From Ricinus communis (Eukaryota; Streptophyta; Magnoliopsida; Malpighiales; Euphorbiaceae): 64,000 bases of DNA. The stretch spans positions 10,540,001 to 10,604,000 of the forward strand of contig NC_063257.1 in assembly GCF_019578655.1 (NCBI RefSeq), read 5' to 3'. Positions 25,099 through 36,791 of this stretch are shown one piece after another. The stretch's first letter is position 1. Each line of letters begins with the position of its first letter. Position numbers and translations under genes: made by a program. Below the pieces are notes generated by a model. It searched no databases. It was not told where the DNA came from and was given only the letters and a program-made list of their open reading frames with translations.

Positions 25099-27779
25099 TG
25101 TCACGACCCCACCCGTGGGCCCGTGACCGGCACTAGGGAATGGGTAGGCGTTAGGCCACCGAAACCCGTAGTAAGCCTGACACTCACTGACTTAAACAAA
25201 TCTCATCTCAAATTAATATTATTAAAGCCACAATTTATCTTAAATTACATTCTACATAAATACTTGATGCCGGAAAAACTAGGCGAGACTGGAAACTCGG
25301 AAAATTTACAACTGATACATCTACTATTATTACTCATGAGAATCTAAGATTTTACAACTTAACATACCAAATCAAATACATCACCCGATGATGAAGGAGT
25401 CAGTTCTTGAATAAGAGTCACGAGAGGACTATACGAATCAAGAAAATGAGATCACGAGAGTGAGTTAAAATCAAATAATCTAGAGACTATTGCTTCTTCT
25501 CGGAAAACATATATTATTCAAATCAGATATCAAACCATGCACGTAAATACAATCCACATTATAATCATACCATAATAAATAAATAAATAAAAATATATAT
25601 TTACTTTTACGGGACGAGTGGCTCAAGAGAACCCTAACCCCAATTCTAATAGCCTTTCGGCTCTCTTAATCCAATGTGTCCGGGCGCCAGAGCAAGCTCG
25701 ATCAGGGGCCTTACCTCCGACCGAACACTTGAATTCCAAATAAGCCAGAGAGCATCGCTCGATCGGGGACCTTAACTCCGGCAATCAATCGAACTCAGCC
25801 CAGAGCAATGCTCGATCAGGGCAAACAAATCCATAATAACCTTATGTCCATGATCATTACCGCAGACGCCGTCCCGATGCAACCCACCAGTGGCATGTTC
25901 TACGAAAGCCACATTTCCCAAAACGCAATCATCACATTTAATAAATATTATTATTTAATGAAATCATTCAACACATATCAAAATAAAGATTAAAAATTTA
26001 GGATAAGGCAACGTGCAATTCGTGTCGATAAAATAATAATATATGTATTATTATAACGTTACTAATAATAATATTTATATTATTTTCAATAATTAATAGT
26101 CCAGTTGAAATTATTTACGCTATGATACTAATAACCATATTATGCATAAACTTTCAAAATAGCATATTAAATCAGACTTAGCAATAGTGCAATGATTAAA
26201 TGACTTTAACTCACAGGATTGGGCGACCTCCTAGCTCTGCTCCGGTGCCTCGGTTGCAGCGAGCCGAACAAACGGACAATCTAGTCACGGAAAATAATTT
26301 ATTAAAACGCTGAAATAATCAGTCATTAATCCTAGGTCTAGACTCCTAGGACTGACTGTCTAAGAATCTCGACTTAGGAGAATTCTACCGAAAATTCGGC
26401 AGAACCTCCCCAACAACACGAACATTACCCCTCGTAAAAACGGGTCCAGGACCTGCCAGAAGAACACTTCAAATATCCAACAATTTAAACAACGAGAGTC
26501 GGGTCCCCAAACTTCACTATTTCCCGACTCCGCCACACAACACAAAATACGAGGCAGGCAAACTGACAAACAATTATTTTTGACTCACAAATATCATCAA
26601 ATACTCAATATAATCCAATAAACATAAATTTAAAATCAAAGGATTTCCAAGATCAACGGCCAGAGAAAATTACCGAGACGCTCGGTCGACTCGCCTCCGG
26701 CTGCCGGAGTCCGATCGACGATCTGGACACACCATCGGACTCACAACGACGCGTTGATGACGATCCTTGCTTCCGATTTTTCGATCTGACACCCGATCAT
26801 CCGGAGAAATTTGCGGACGATCACTGCCGTCGATTTGCAAACGGAGTCCGATCGCCACCAAACCGGTGCCATTTCGAAGCTTGAGCTGAGGAGAGTCGGG
26901 ATACGTCCTCCGATCGTCCATCCTCCGCCGGAGCTCGCCGAGAAAACCAGAAAATACGGCTGCCACCACTTCGCCCGGAACTCTCCTCCCGGCCACTAAA
27001 ACCGACAGCCGGCCAAAAGGAAGTTTCTCCAAGGGAGGCCGATCGCCACCGAGATCGGCCTGAAACGGCCGGAACGGCCTTCGAGAGCCGCTGCCACACG
27101 TCGCATGATTCTCACGCTTCTGGAGCTGCCAACAGACGCCGCCGGCCGGCCCGCCTCCCGGAGCTCGCCACCGACGCCTGCAGCTCACTCTCTCTCTCTC
27201 TCTCTCTCTCTTCCTCTCTTCTTCCCCGATTTTCTTTCCTTTCAATATCGACATTAGGCCCCCAAACTTTTTCTTATTACAATTTAGTCCCTCAACTTTC
27301 TTAATTACTTACAATTCCATCCATCAAAATTCCAATTTAACCCCATAAAAATAACATTATACTTTCAATCCTTATTCCAAAATAAATTTCCAATTTAGTC
27401 CTAACACACAATTAAATTAAATAATCAATTTCCAACTTAAAATTTAATACTACTAATCAATTATAATACCAATTTTTCCAAAATTCTTTTATAAAAACAT
27501 CCTTTATAATTTCTTCCAAAATTTTTCAATATATAATTTTACTTATATAAATATGCATTTGGGAAAATTTTGAATAACCAAAATATAATCATTTCTCAAA
27601 TAATTTACTTGAATAATTTCTTAAAATTTCAAACTAATTGGGTATAGAAAATAACTCATTTATTTTATCAATATTAAATTTTTCATTAAATCATTTCAAA
27701 TTAAACCCAATAATAATGAAGCTAAAATTAACTTAAATAAAAACTCATTATTAAATATATAAAAATTTTGGGTGTTACA
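25099..27779 (-). repeat. 3' LTR of the Del/Tekay-like element
   Basis: This is the downstream LTR in element orientation. It contains a CpG-rich block (26650-27180), a (CT)n tract at 27187-27211 and a T-rich stretch towards its TGTAACACCC end at 27779. It differs from the 5' LTR mainly in two patches, about 25235-25880 and 26940-27225, while the rest is nearly identical. Long frames in the CpG-rich part are fortuitous. Confidence 0.9.
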
Positions 27780-29356
27780 TTCTCCCCCCCTTAAAAAAAA
27801 TTCGTCCTCGAATTTTTAAAAGAAAGGGGCTACACTCTAAGACTGAAACTAATTAGGAACCTCTCATCTCCACTCGGCTTCTCGAGAACTTTTCCTTGGC
27901 AGAAACTAAACTTAATCACAAGACTCATCGACAAAACCCTTAAACAAAACTGGCGAACCTGAAAATCCGCGATCCTCACTTACTACTCCTCGGAAACCAA
28001 ATCTTCACTTGCTTCCACACACTAAGGGTTCAACACGAGCAAAAGATCGCAAGTACTCTTCCTCAACTCAGACTTACAAACAACTGGATTTGACCTCAAA
28101 GAACATTACTAATACTTGGCGGCAAGTCCAACTTACATGCCACCTCACCAACCTGCCGACAAAACCAAGGGTCTCCATAACCTTATTTTCTTACCGAGCT
28201 ACATCACTTATGACATAAAAGTCACCTTATGAATACATACTCTCTAAAACCAATCTCCACGTGCCCCCACTCGGGTTCGCACAAACCTTCGCCTTCACCG
28301 TCATGAGAAAAAGAACCTCCTTTTATAGACCTGGACCAACTCTAGTCTTGCCTACAATCTACTCGCCAACTTCCTTCCAAATGACATGCCCTTACACACG
28401 CAGAAAATTCTTAACATCCACATTACATCATCAACGACATAACATCCAAAAGCGTCCTTTATTATCTAACATGGGGCCTACTACGCCACAGATTCATTCT
28501 CACAGCAACTCAGCTCGTCATCCAGAGAATTCTCAAGCTAACACTATTTACTTTGAAAAATTTACTTATTTATTTACTTTATAATCATCACTGATAAAAG
28601 CTTTATTATCTTGGAAAAATACTTTTATAAAATCGTAAAACCCTTAGCCATTTCTTTATATAAAATTTTACAATATCGCGCGCCAGGGTGATGATGCCCC
28701 TATCACCAAGGGTTGCAATGCACGATGTATGATGCATGTCCTAAAATGAATTTATGCATGCTTAACAGTGAAATGTCATAATGCATTCTTACAGGACTGG
28801 GCGCAACATTGTATTTTAAAACACTTGTTCTACTTAGAAAAATAAATAATGTTCGCTTAAGTTTCTCTGGATTCTGAGCATCCGAAAACACTCCTGCCAC
28901 CTTTCTTAAGCTTCTTACAATCACCAACTCAACCATAACAGCCGACATCCACTCGACTTCCCAGGCACTACCTTCGGCGCTACTCAATAAGACGATGCCT
29001 GATGCGATGACGAGGCAGTCCATGACACGACTGCAACCACGCTCTACACTAAAACTGACTGCGGTGCCCACCATCGAAACAACAATCAAAGCTTCTAAAG
29101 GCGGACTGCACTAATCACTTGAAGAAACAGCACGAGTCTATCACGCTTCAGATCTTCCCATCGCTACAAAGCTCATTCTCAGCACAGCATCCAGGACAAG
29201 CTCACAAGAAAGGGAATGACAAACTCTCTAACAGTGAAGGCTGAGACACTAGAGTCAATGAAAGCAACAAGACAAACTTGATCCTAACTCCGCAGTACCA
29301 AGAAAAATCTTAACTTAGGTCGAAGGAAATCTAAACCTAAGCTCTGATACCAACTT
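27780..29356 (-). other. Interior of the Del/Tekay-like element
   Basis: The interior starts (minus strand) at the primer-binding site next to 29356 and ends at the polypurine tract at 27780. A 128-codon frame at 28703-29089 (minus) shows no gag, zinc-knuckle, protease or reverse-transcriptase motif. 28000-28560 contains plus-strand frames that are shadows. Reverse transcriptase, integrase and chromodomain regions are absent. Confidence 0.7.
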
Positions 29357-32048
29357 TGTCATGACCCCACCCGTGGGCCCGTGACCGGCACTAGGGAATG
29401 GGTAGGCGTTAGGCCACCGAAACCCGTAGTAAGCCTGACACTCACTGACTTAAACAAATCTCATCTCAAATTAATATTATTAAAGCCACAATTTATCTTA
29501 ACAGCTACATTCTACATAAATACTTCGGTCTGCCAGAAAAACTAGGCGAGACCTGAAACTCAGAAAATTTACAACTGATACATCTACTATTATTACTGCG
29601 GAGAATCTAAGATTTTATAACTTAACATACCAAATCAAATACATCACCCGATGATGTAGGAGTCGGGTTACTGAATAAGAGTCGCGAGAGGACTAACAGT
29701 CACGAATCTGAAAAAACAGTAAAAATGAGACTGTCAGTCTCGAGAGTAAGTTAAAATCAAATAATCTAGAGACTATTGCTTCTTCTCAGAAAACATAGAT
29801 TATTCAAATTAGTATATCAAACCATGCACGTAAATACAATCCACATTATAATCATACCATAATAAATAAATAAATAAAAATATATATTTACTTTTACGGG
29901 ACGAGTGGCTCAGTAAAACCCTAACCCCAAATTCTAATAGCCTTTCACCTCTCTTAATCCAACAGGTCTGGCGCCCAGAGAGCAAGCTCGATCAGGGTCC
30001 TTACCTCCACCCTGAACACTTGAATTCCAAATAAGCCGGCCGAGAGCATCGCCGATCGGGACCTTAACTCCCAATCAATCGAACTCGGCCCTGCAGAGCA
30101 ATGCTCGATCAGGGCAAACAAATCCATAATAACCTTATGTCCATGATCACTACCGGTGCGCAAGCGGTCCTGATGCAACCCACCAGGTGGCATGTTCTAC
30201 GAAAGCCACATTTCCCAAAACGCAATCATCACATTTAATAAATATCATTGTTTAATGAAATCATTCAACACATATCGAAATAAAGATTAAAAATTTAGGA
30301 TAAGGCAACGTGCAATTCGTGTCGATAAAATAATAATATATGTATTATTATAACGTTACTAATAATAATATTTATATTATTTTCAATAATTAATAGTCCA
30401 GTTGAAATTATTTACGCTATGATACTAATAACCATATTATGCATAAACTTTCAAAATAGCATATTAAATCAGACTTAGCAATAGTGCAATGATTAAATGA
30501 CTTTAACTCACAGGATTGGGCGACCTCCTAGCTCTGCTCCGGTGCCTAGGTTGGAGCGAGCCGAACAAACGGACAATCTAGTCACGAAAAATAATTTATT
30601 AAAACGCTGAAACAATCGGTCATTAATCCTAGGTCTACACTACTAGGACTGACTGTCTAAGAATCTCGACTCAGGAGAATTCTACCGAAAATCCGGCAGA
30701 ACCTCCCCAACAACACGAACATTACCCCCCGTAAAAATGGGTCCAGGACCTGCCAGAAGAACACTTCAAATATCCAACAATTTAAACAACGGGAGTCGGG
30801 TCCCCAAACTTCACTATTTCCCGACTCCGCCACACAACAATAAATACGAGGCAGGCAAATTGACAGACAATTATTTTTGACTCACAAATATCATCAAATA
30901 CTCAATATAATCCAATAAACACAAATTTAAAATCAAAAGATTTCCAAGATCAACGGCCAGAGAAAATTACCGAGACGCTCAGTCGACTCGCCTCCGACTG
31001 CCGGAGTCCGATCGACGATCTGGACACACCATCGGACTCACAACGACGCGCTGATGACGATCCTTGCTTCCGATTTTTTGATCTGACACCCGATCATCCG
31101 AAGAAATTTGCGGATGATCACGGCCGTCGATTTGCAAACGGAGCCCGATCGCCACCAAACCGGTGCCATTTCGAAGCTTGAGCTGAGGAGAGTCGGGATA
31201 CGTCCTCCGATCGTCCATCCTCCGCCGGAGCTCGCCGAAAAAACCAGAAAACACGGCCGCCACCACTTCGCGAACTCTCCTCCGGCCACTAAAACTGGCC
31301 GCCGCCAAAAGGAAGCTCTCTCCAAGGGGAGCTGATCGCCACCGAGATCGGAAGGCCGAACGGCCTTCGAGAGCCGGCCGCCACACGTCGCGTGATTCCG
31401 CCTCACGCCGGAGCCGCGCCCGAGCTCGCCACCGACGCTGCGTCCCTCTCTGCGACGCCCTCTCTCTCTCTCTCTCTCTCTTCCTCTCTTCTTCCCGATT
31501 TTCTTTCCTTTCAATATCGACATTAGGCCCCCGAACTTTTTCTTATTACAATTTAGTCCCTCAACTTTCTTAATTACTTACAATTCCATCCATCAAAATT
31601 CCAATTTAACCCCATAAAAATAACATTATACTTTCAATCCTTATTCCAAAATAAATTTCCAATTTAGTCCTAACACACAATTAAATTAAATAATCAATTT
31701 CCAACTTAAAATTTAATACTACTAATCAATTATAATACCAATTTTCCCAAAATTCTTTTATAAAAACATCCTTTATAATTTCTTCCAAAATTTTTCAATA
31801 TATAATTTTACTTATATAAATATGCATTTGGGAAAATTTTGAATAACCAAAATATAATCATTTCTCAAATAATTTACTTGAATAATTTCTTAAAATTTCA
31901 AACTAATTGGGTATAGAAAATAACTCATTTATTTTATCAATATTAAATTTTTCATTAAATCATTTCAAATTAAACCCAATAATAATGAAGCTAAAATTAA
32001 TTTAAATAAAAACTCATTATTAAATATATAAAAATTCCGGGTGTTACA
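29357..32048 (-). repeat. 5' LTR of the Del/Tekay-like element
   Basis: This is the upstream LTR in element orientation, ending at TGACA next to the primer-binding site. Compared with the other LTR it has several small extra pieces containing CAG or CTG in 29500-30180, and a (CT)n tract at about 31460-31482. It should contain the promoter for the element's RNA. I could not place a TATA box with confidence. Confidence 0.9.
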
Positions 32049-32053
32049 GTTTG

Positions 32054-34250
32054 TCTTTAAAACCTTTGTATATGCGAAATTTAAAGCTCAATTATGATTA
32101 GAGAGCAATGATATATAAGTGTGCTTTTTGATTCAATTATCGAACTACTGAATGCATTATTAATTAAAATAGTTTAATATGGACTTCATGTATGAATAAT
32201 TTAGTTTCTATGATTTAAGCTTAGCTAGGAGATTGAATTTGAGCTTGGTCTTGGGAGAGAATGCATCTTATTTTAATTCCTTACAATTATAAAAATATAT
32301 CTTTTCTTATTAATAAGTGGAAAACTTAAAAGTCAAATTTTTATGCTCTAAATCTACTACAATGCTCTAATTAGAGTACGAGTGCAAAATGCAAAGAATT
32401 ACTAAAAGTGAAAAATTTTGAGAGATAAAAAGGATGAGATGGAGTGCAAAACGCACTCATCAAGCAATTAAAGAAAAGACATGGTAAAAATGGAGCATAA
32501 AATGCATTCGCAATTAATTTTTTTTTCTAAAGGAATTATAATCTTCGATATTCTTCTTCTAAAGTTTTCTTCATTAGATTTTAAAGAGTTAAATGCTTAA
32601 GTTGTTATTAGTAAGTTATTCATATATAATGTACTTTTGTCCAATTACTTTCTTTAATAAATATTTCTTAATCTCGGTATTGTTAACTTGCATTACTTAG
32701 GCATTGTAACTTGGTTGTAATTGAGCTAGTTTTTAAATTTCTAAATTTGGTTTTTGCTTAAGGACAAGTAGAGCTCTAGTGTCGGGGAACTTTTTTTGTA
32801 TAATTTTACGCATGTCTTTGAGTTAAGTTTTAATGAATTTTGAATAAATAGTTAGTATTAATTAGGAAGAATGTAGATTTACTTAGGAGTTTTATTTAAG
32901 TTGTACTTTTATTTTAGTATTCTATTTACTTAAGGTTAATTTAAGTATTTATATTTAATTTTAATAAATTTTTTTCCTTTTTTAGGAAATATTAAAAAGG
33001 AATCCTAAATGATCAAGGAAAGCTATGTCATGACTACACATGGGCGTGCTTGTGCCCATATTGCATGCTGGAAGAAGAATCGAGAAGCATGGCTTGTCAT
33101 ACGGTCATGCTAGAAGTCGTATCTACCTCTAAATTCTGAAGAGTATGACACACGGGTACACACGAGCGTACTTGGAATCGTGACCGTTTCTGCTCGAATC
33201 GAAAAAAATCATGAAAGCTTAGCATAGGATTACACATGGGCATGTGCCAAGCCGTGCCATAAAGTGAAGGACGTGACATGGCCGTGTTTGAAGCGGTGCT
33301 ATAAAGTGAAGGAAGTGACATGGCCATGTTTGAAGCCGTGTCGAATAAAGGAGAGTTTTTTTTCAAATGAAACTTAAAAATTTAGGGCAAAATAGGGCTT
33401 TTTGAGTCTTAAATATAAAAGGGGGGATAAAATAGCTATTTTTAATAATCACCATCATAGAGATAAAATTTTTGAAGACACATTCAAGGAGATTAAGAAG
33501 ATTTATGCAAAATTCAAGAGTTTGAATTAATTATTTATTTTTCTTCTTCGCTTTCTTTATTTATTGCCTCAATTATGTGACACTAAACTTTTCTTATGGT
33601 TTGGATTTGCATAGCTAGTCTATTACTTGTTTGGATCTTAATTTCCTTTAATTGAATTAATTTTTAGTCAATTTTATGAGTTGCTTTTAATTATTCTTAT
33701 ATTTGATTTTAAGCCTGATTAAATACATATTTGTTAGGTAAATTAGAGACAATGAAAGTTGGATGATTTTTCAGCTCATAGACTTGTAAAACTTAGGAAC
33801 CTTGATCACAAAAGTAGATGAATCTTTCAGGGAGTAATAAATTGCTAAGGAAGTTAATGAACCCTAATTAATTGACGTGACCATGAAAACAGGTTGTAAT
33901 TGACTTTGGTATTCTTAAATGAGCTCAAAAGAGACTTTTAGCAATTTGAGTGATTTACTCTTGATTGAGTTAATGATTTGAATTGTAAAAAAATTTTGTA
34001 ATCCGAGAAATAGTTAGTAAAGCAAATCCGAGCACTAGTTTTTAATAATCAGATTCTTAAAAGAAATTATTCTAGTTTTAAGTTATCTTTTCTTGTTAGT
34101 TATTTATTCAATTACAATTATTAGATCTTGTTAGATTGTGGAAATATAATCAGGACTAGTACTTAATATCAATCTCCTCGTGGGAACGATACTTATATTC
34201 ATTCTTTACTACTTGTTGCGATCGGTCCACTCCGACAATTTCATAAAACT
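32054..34250 (+). mobile_element. 3' remnant of an older Tat/Athila-like gypsy element, host of the nested insertion
   Basis: At 32756-32790 the phrase GCTTAAGGACAAGTAGAG leads to GTGTCGGGGAAC. This is the usual end of the coding region plus polypurine tract of plant Tat/Athila-type elements. What follows reads as an LTR. It includes GGGCGTG/GGCCGTG motifs (33040-33340) and ends near CTCCTCGTGGGAACGATAC (about 34175-34193), a familiar LTR 3' sequence. The body is decayed and has no coding frame. The Del/Tekay-like element appears to have landed inside this older DNA. Confidence 0.45.
33249..33340 (+). repeat. 42-bp tandem repeat, just over two copies
   Basis: Units at 33249-33290 and 33291-33332 both begin AAGC(C/G)GTGC(C/T)ATAAAG and contain GTGACATGGCC. 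A third partial unit starts at 33333. It lies in the LTR-like remnant and is probably a product of replication slippage. Confidence 0.85.
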
Positions 34251-35300
34251 GACCTTTGGGACTTTTTCCAAAGTCCTTGGCAACCAACTCCATAAGACAT
34301 TGTCACCTTGTACAATTGGCAAGTGGACGAGATAAAAAAGCACTATGAGAGTATACTAGCTCAAACACTTGTAAGGCTCTTACAGCTACTAATTAGACCA
34401 TCGAGATCGATCAGCCACCAGCAATACAAATATCGAGATAGATAAATACTCAGTCATAGAATAACCGATCTAAAAAAAGAATGGCATTCAAATCAGCATG
34501 ATGAAATTGCACAATTACTAATAGGGTAAAATACTATGACCTCCCTGAGATTTATTGAAATACATGACTCGACTCCTCTAGATTGAAAAATACATTATGA
34601 TACTTATATTATTTAATTCCATTAACAATTAGGCCCCTTCGTTAAAAATGAAAAGTATATTGTATTAGCATATTGTGTTTACTAACTGTATAAGGACAAT
34701 TTACGTTATGTCTATGTTATATATGCTTATTTGAATGAATTAATGAATATGATTTCATTAATGATAAATATCTAATAATAAACTAATGAATATTATGCCT
34801 AAAAGTGATGAATGTTTAGATTAATCATAAAATTTTCTAATATGCATCACAAAAATAATAAAAACTTTCATAAATAATCAATATTTTCATTTAAAAATAT
34901 TGAATTATATATATACAAATAATGAACATTGCAGTTTTAGATAATAAACATTAATATTAACACTAATGAATAAACATGAAATAAAATGAATATAAATATT
35001 AACTATAATGAATACTAAGTTGACAAATAATAAGTATTTAAATACAAAGAGAATTAATTATTATAGGATATTATATTTAATAGACATTATATATATAGAA
35101 AATAAATATTTTAGTAAATGAAAAAATTATTATCTATCTAGTCTAATAAAAAATTTCTAATGTGCATCACATGTACAAAAGAAATGATAATAAACATTTA
35201 ATAAAATACTAATAAACATACAAAAATGGACATGCAAGATCATACTGATGAACATTTTAAAATAACATAACTCAAAATAAGATTTTTATTTAAAAATAAA
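34251..35300. other. Intergenic repeats, no gene
   Basis: At 34526-34680 there is a TIR-like sequence (TAGGGTAAAATACTATGACC onward). The block 34720-34900 resembles 20160-20345 in the NLR leader intron (shared TTGAAT(G/A)AATTA, AATGAATATT and GATTAATCATAAAA). The rest up to 35300 is strongly AT-rich with many AATGAATA-type motifs. No protein or RNA gene was seen. Confidence 0.4.
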
Positions 35301-35682
35301 GTTCAAATAAGCTCCTAAATTTTACAATCGGGGTCAAATATGCTACTTTGATATTTTTAGACTATTTTAATCGAAATTTTATCTTTTCTAATAGAAGAGT
35401 AATTTGCACTCTATGTATTAAGAAAATGAATTTAATAAAAATTAATTAAAAATAAGTTTTAAATTAAATTTAATAAACAAATAATTATTTATTAATATTA
35501 ACACTAAAAATCATAAATTTCTAATGAATATTAATTATTTTTATTTTACTTTTAATCTTTTTTTATTTTAAAAGAGAAAAGTAAATTGAGTTAAAATATT
35601 AAAATTTTAAATTAAAATGATAAAAAAAAGTTAAAAATAGACCTATTTAATTCTATTTGTAAAGCTTAGGGACCTATTGAAC
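35301..35682. mobile_element. Foldback element related to that at 10913-11327
   Basis: The left end GTTCAAATAAGCTCCTAAATT is mirrored at the right end by TTAGGGACCTATTGAAC. The inner arms match the 10913 element (CAAATAGG-like, TTTACAA, then a run reading TTTAATACAAAATTTTAATATT on one strand). No clear target duplication was found, so the exact ends are uncertain. The interior is non-coding. Confidence 0.5.
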
Positions 35683-36791
35683 CATTTTCCTTTTGTTTAC
35701 CAAAAATATGCTACGTGTTATAAGTAGTGATAAACAGACACGTTTTTCACATTGGCCACCTCACATGCATTCCAAGTCTTGGTACTTCGGATTCATGATA
35801 GGCTTCCTTCGAGACCTCATCCCAAGTAGAATTCATTTTTACTCTAAATGACCGGGTCCAATCAGCTTTGCAAATTGTATCTAATTGCATTATATTAGAG
35901 ATTTCGCGTAATTAAAAAAGGAAATATCAATAATTTATCAAATATTAATAATTTATAATAATAAATTCCAATCAATTAAGTGATTAGTTCTAGTCATTTT
36001 AGTATTAGTTAGATATTAATTTAATTCTATTAATTTAGCCCTACACTTTTTATAATTTTAAATTTTTTGATTTTATCTAAATGTTTAGTTCCAGCGCTGC
36101 AGTCCGTATTACTATTATATTTAATTAAATTTCAAAGTTTAGAATAAAGATTTCAATCTCAAGTACAATTAAGCGTCCAAATTAAATCTCAAATTGCACT
36201 TCAAAAAAAAAATATTTTCTCATTCATTTAACTTCCGCCTTAATTAAATCTATTCAATTTTTAATATATTCCTTTTACTAATGGTGCGGGGAATTTAGAA
36301 AACATCAAACTTCTCTATATATCTGTTGGCATCTTCCTCTTGCCACCAAAATAATGAATTTTTTTTTTATTGTGATTCAACATGTTCATAAACTCAATTA
36401 AAGAAAGATAACATCTTCCATGGATGATGAGATATTAAGTAAATCTTAATAGAAAATGTCTTCCTGTAAAATCAAATTACCAGTTTGCACTTGATATAAA
36501 TTGACACTAACTAATAGCTTCACAAAATTAACGAATCTGATGCCTTTTATTGTTCTAAATGAACACAACATAAAAGAATTTACAGCTAGAATCCATAGAA
36601 CTCTACAAGGCTGCACTTCTGCAGCCCGCCAAACTCTCCGACTCAGAGAAGACATCAGAAGCATCAAGCAGGAAATGATGGAACACTGAGGAGTACCTAA
36701 GAATGTCGCCTTCTTTGTCTGCAGTGGATACAGCAGCTCACAAGAACACCAAATAATAATAATAATAATAAACAGCTTTGTGAGCTTGCAT
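35683..36791. other. Intergenic DNA and probable 3' UTR of the hydrolase gene
   Basis: 35683-36350 is AT-rich and without a gene. 36420-36791, immediately after the hydrolase stop codon on the minus strand, is less AT-rich and probably holds its 3' UTR. A 62-codon plus-strand frame here has no family support. Confidence 0.4.

Larger units (their letters stand above)
25099..32048 (-). mobile_element. Non-autonomous chromovirus-type (Del/Tekay-like) LTR retrotransposon, complete insertion
   Basis: Two long direct repeats (25099-27779, 2,681 bp; 29357-32048, 2,692 bp) flank a 1,577-bp interior. In the minus orientation the LTR begins TGTAACACCC and ends GGTCGTGACA or GGTCATGACA. The primer-binding site TGGTATCAGAGC, complementary to initiator tRNA-Met, lies at 29342-29353. 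A purine tract (AAGGGGGGGAGAA) abuts the 3' LTR at 27780. The target duplication GTTTG is perfect (25094-25098 and 32049-32053). The interior lacks gag and pol, but its last bases retain the TTCGAGGACGAATT sequence usual at the end of pol in these elements. Movement would need proteins from a related full element. The clade is assigned from terminal sequences only. Confidence 0.9.

Noticed and set aside
26670..27254. Long minus-strand frames of up to 194 codons
   Set aside because: They lie in the CpG-rich part of an LTR, are Arg/Gly-rich low-complexity translations, and change between the two LTR copies through indels (compare 30979-31523).
28703..29089. 128-codon minus-strand frame in the retroelement interior
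   Set aside because: It shows no gag, protease or polymerase motif and no start context; the interior looks non-coding.
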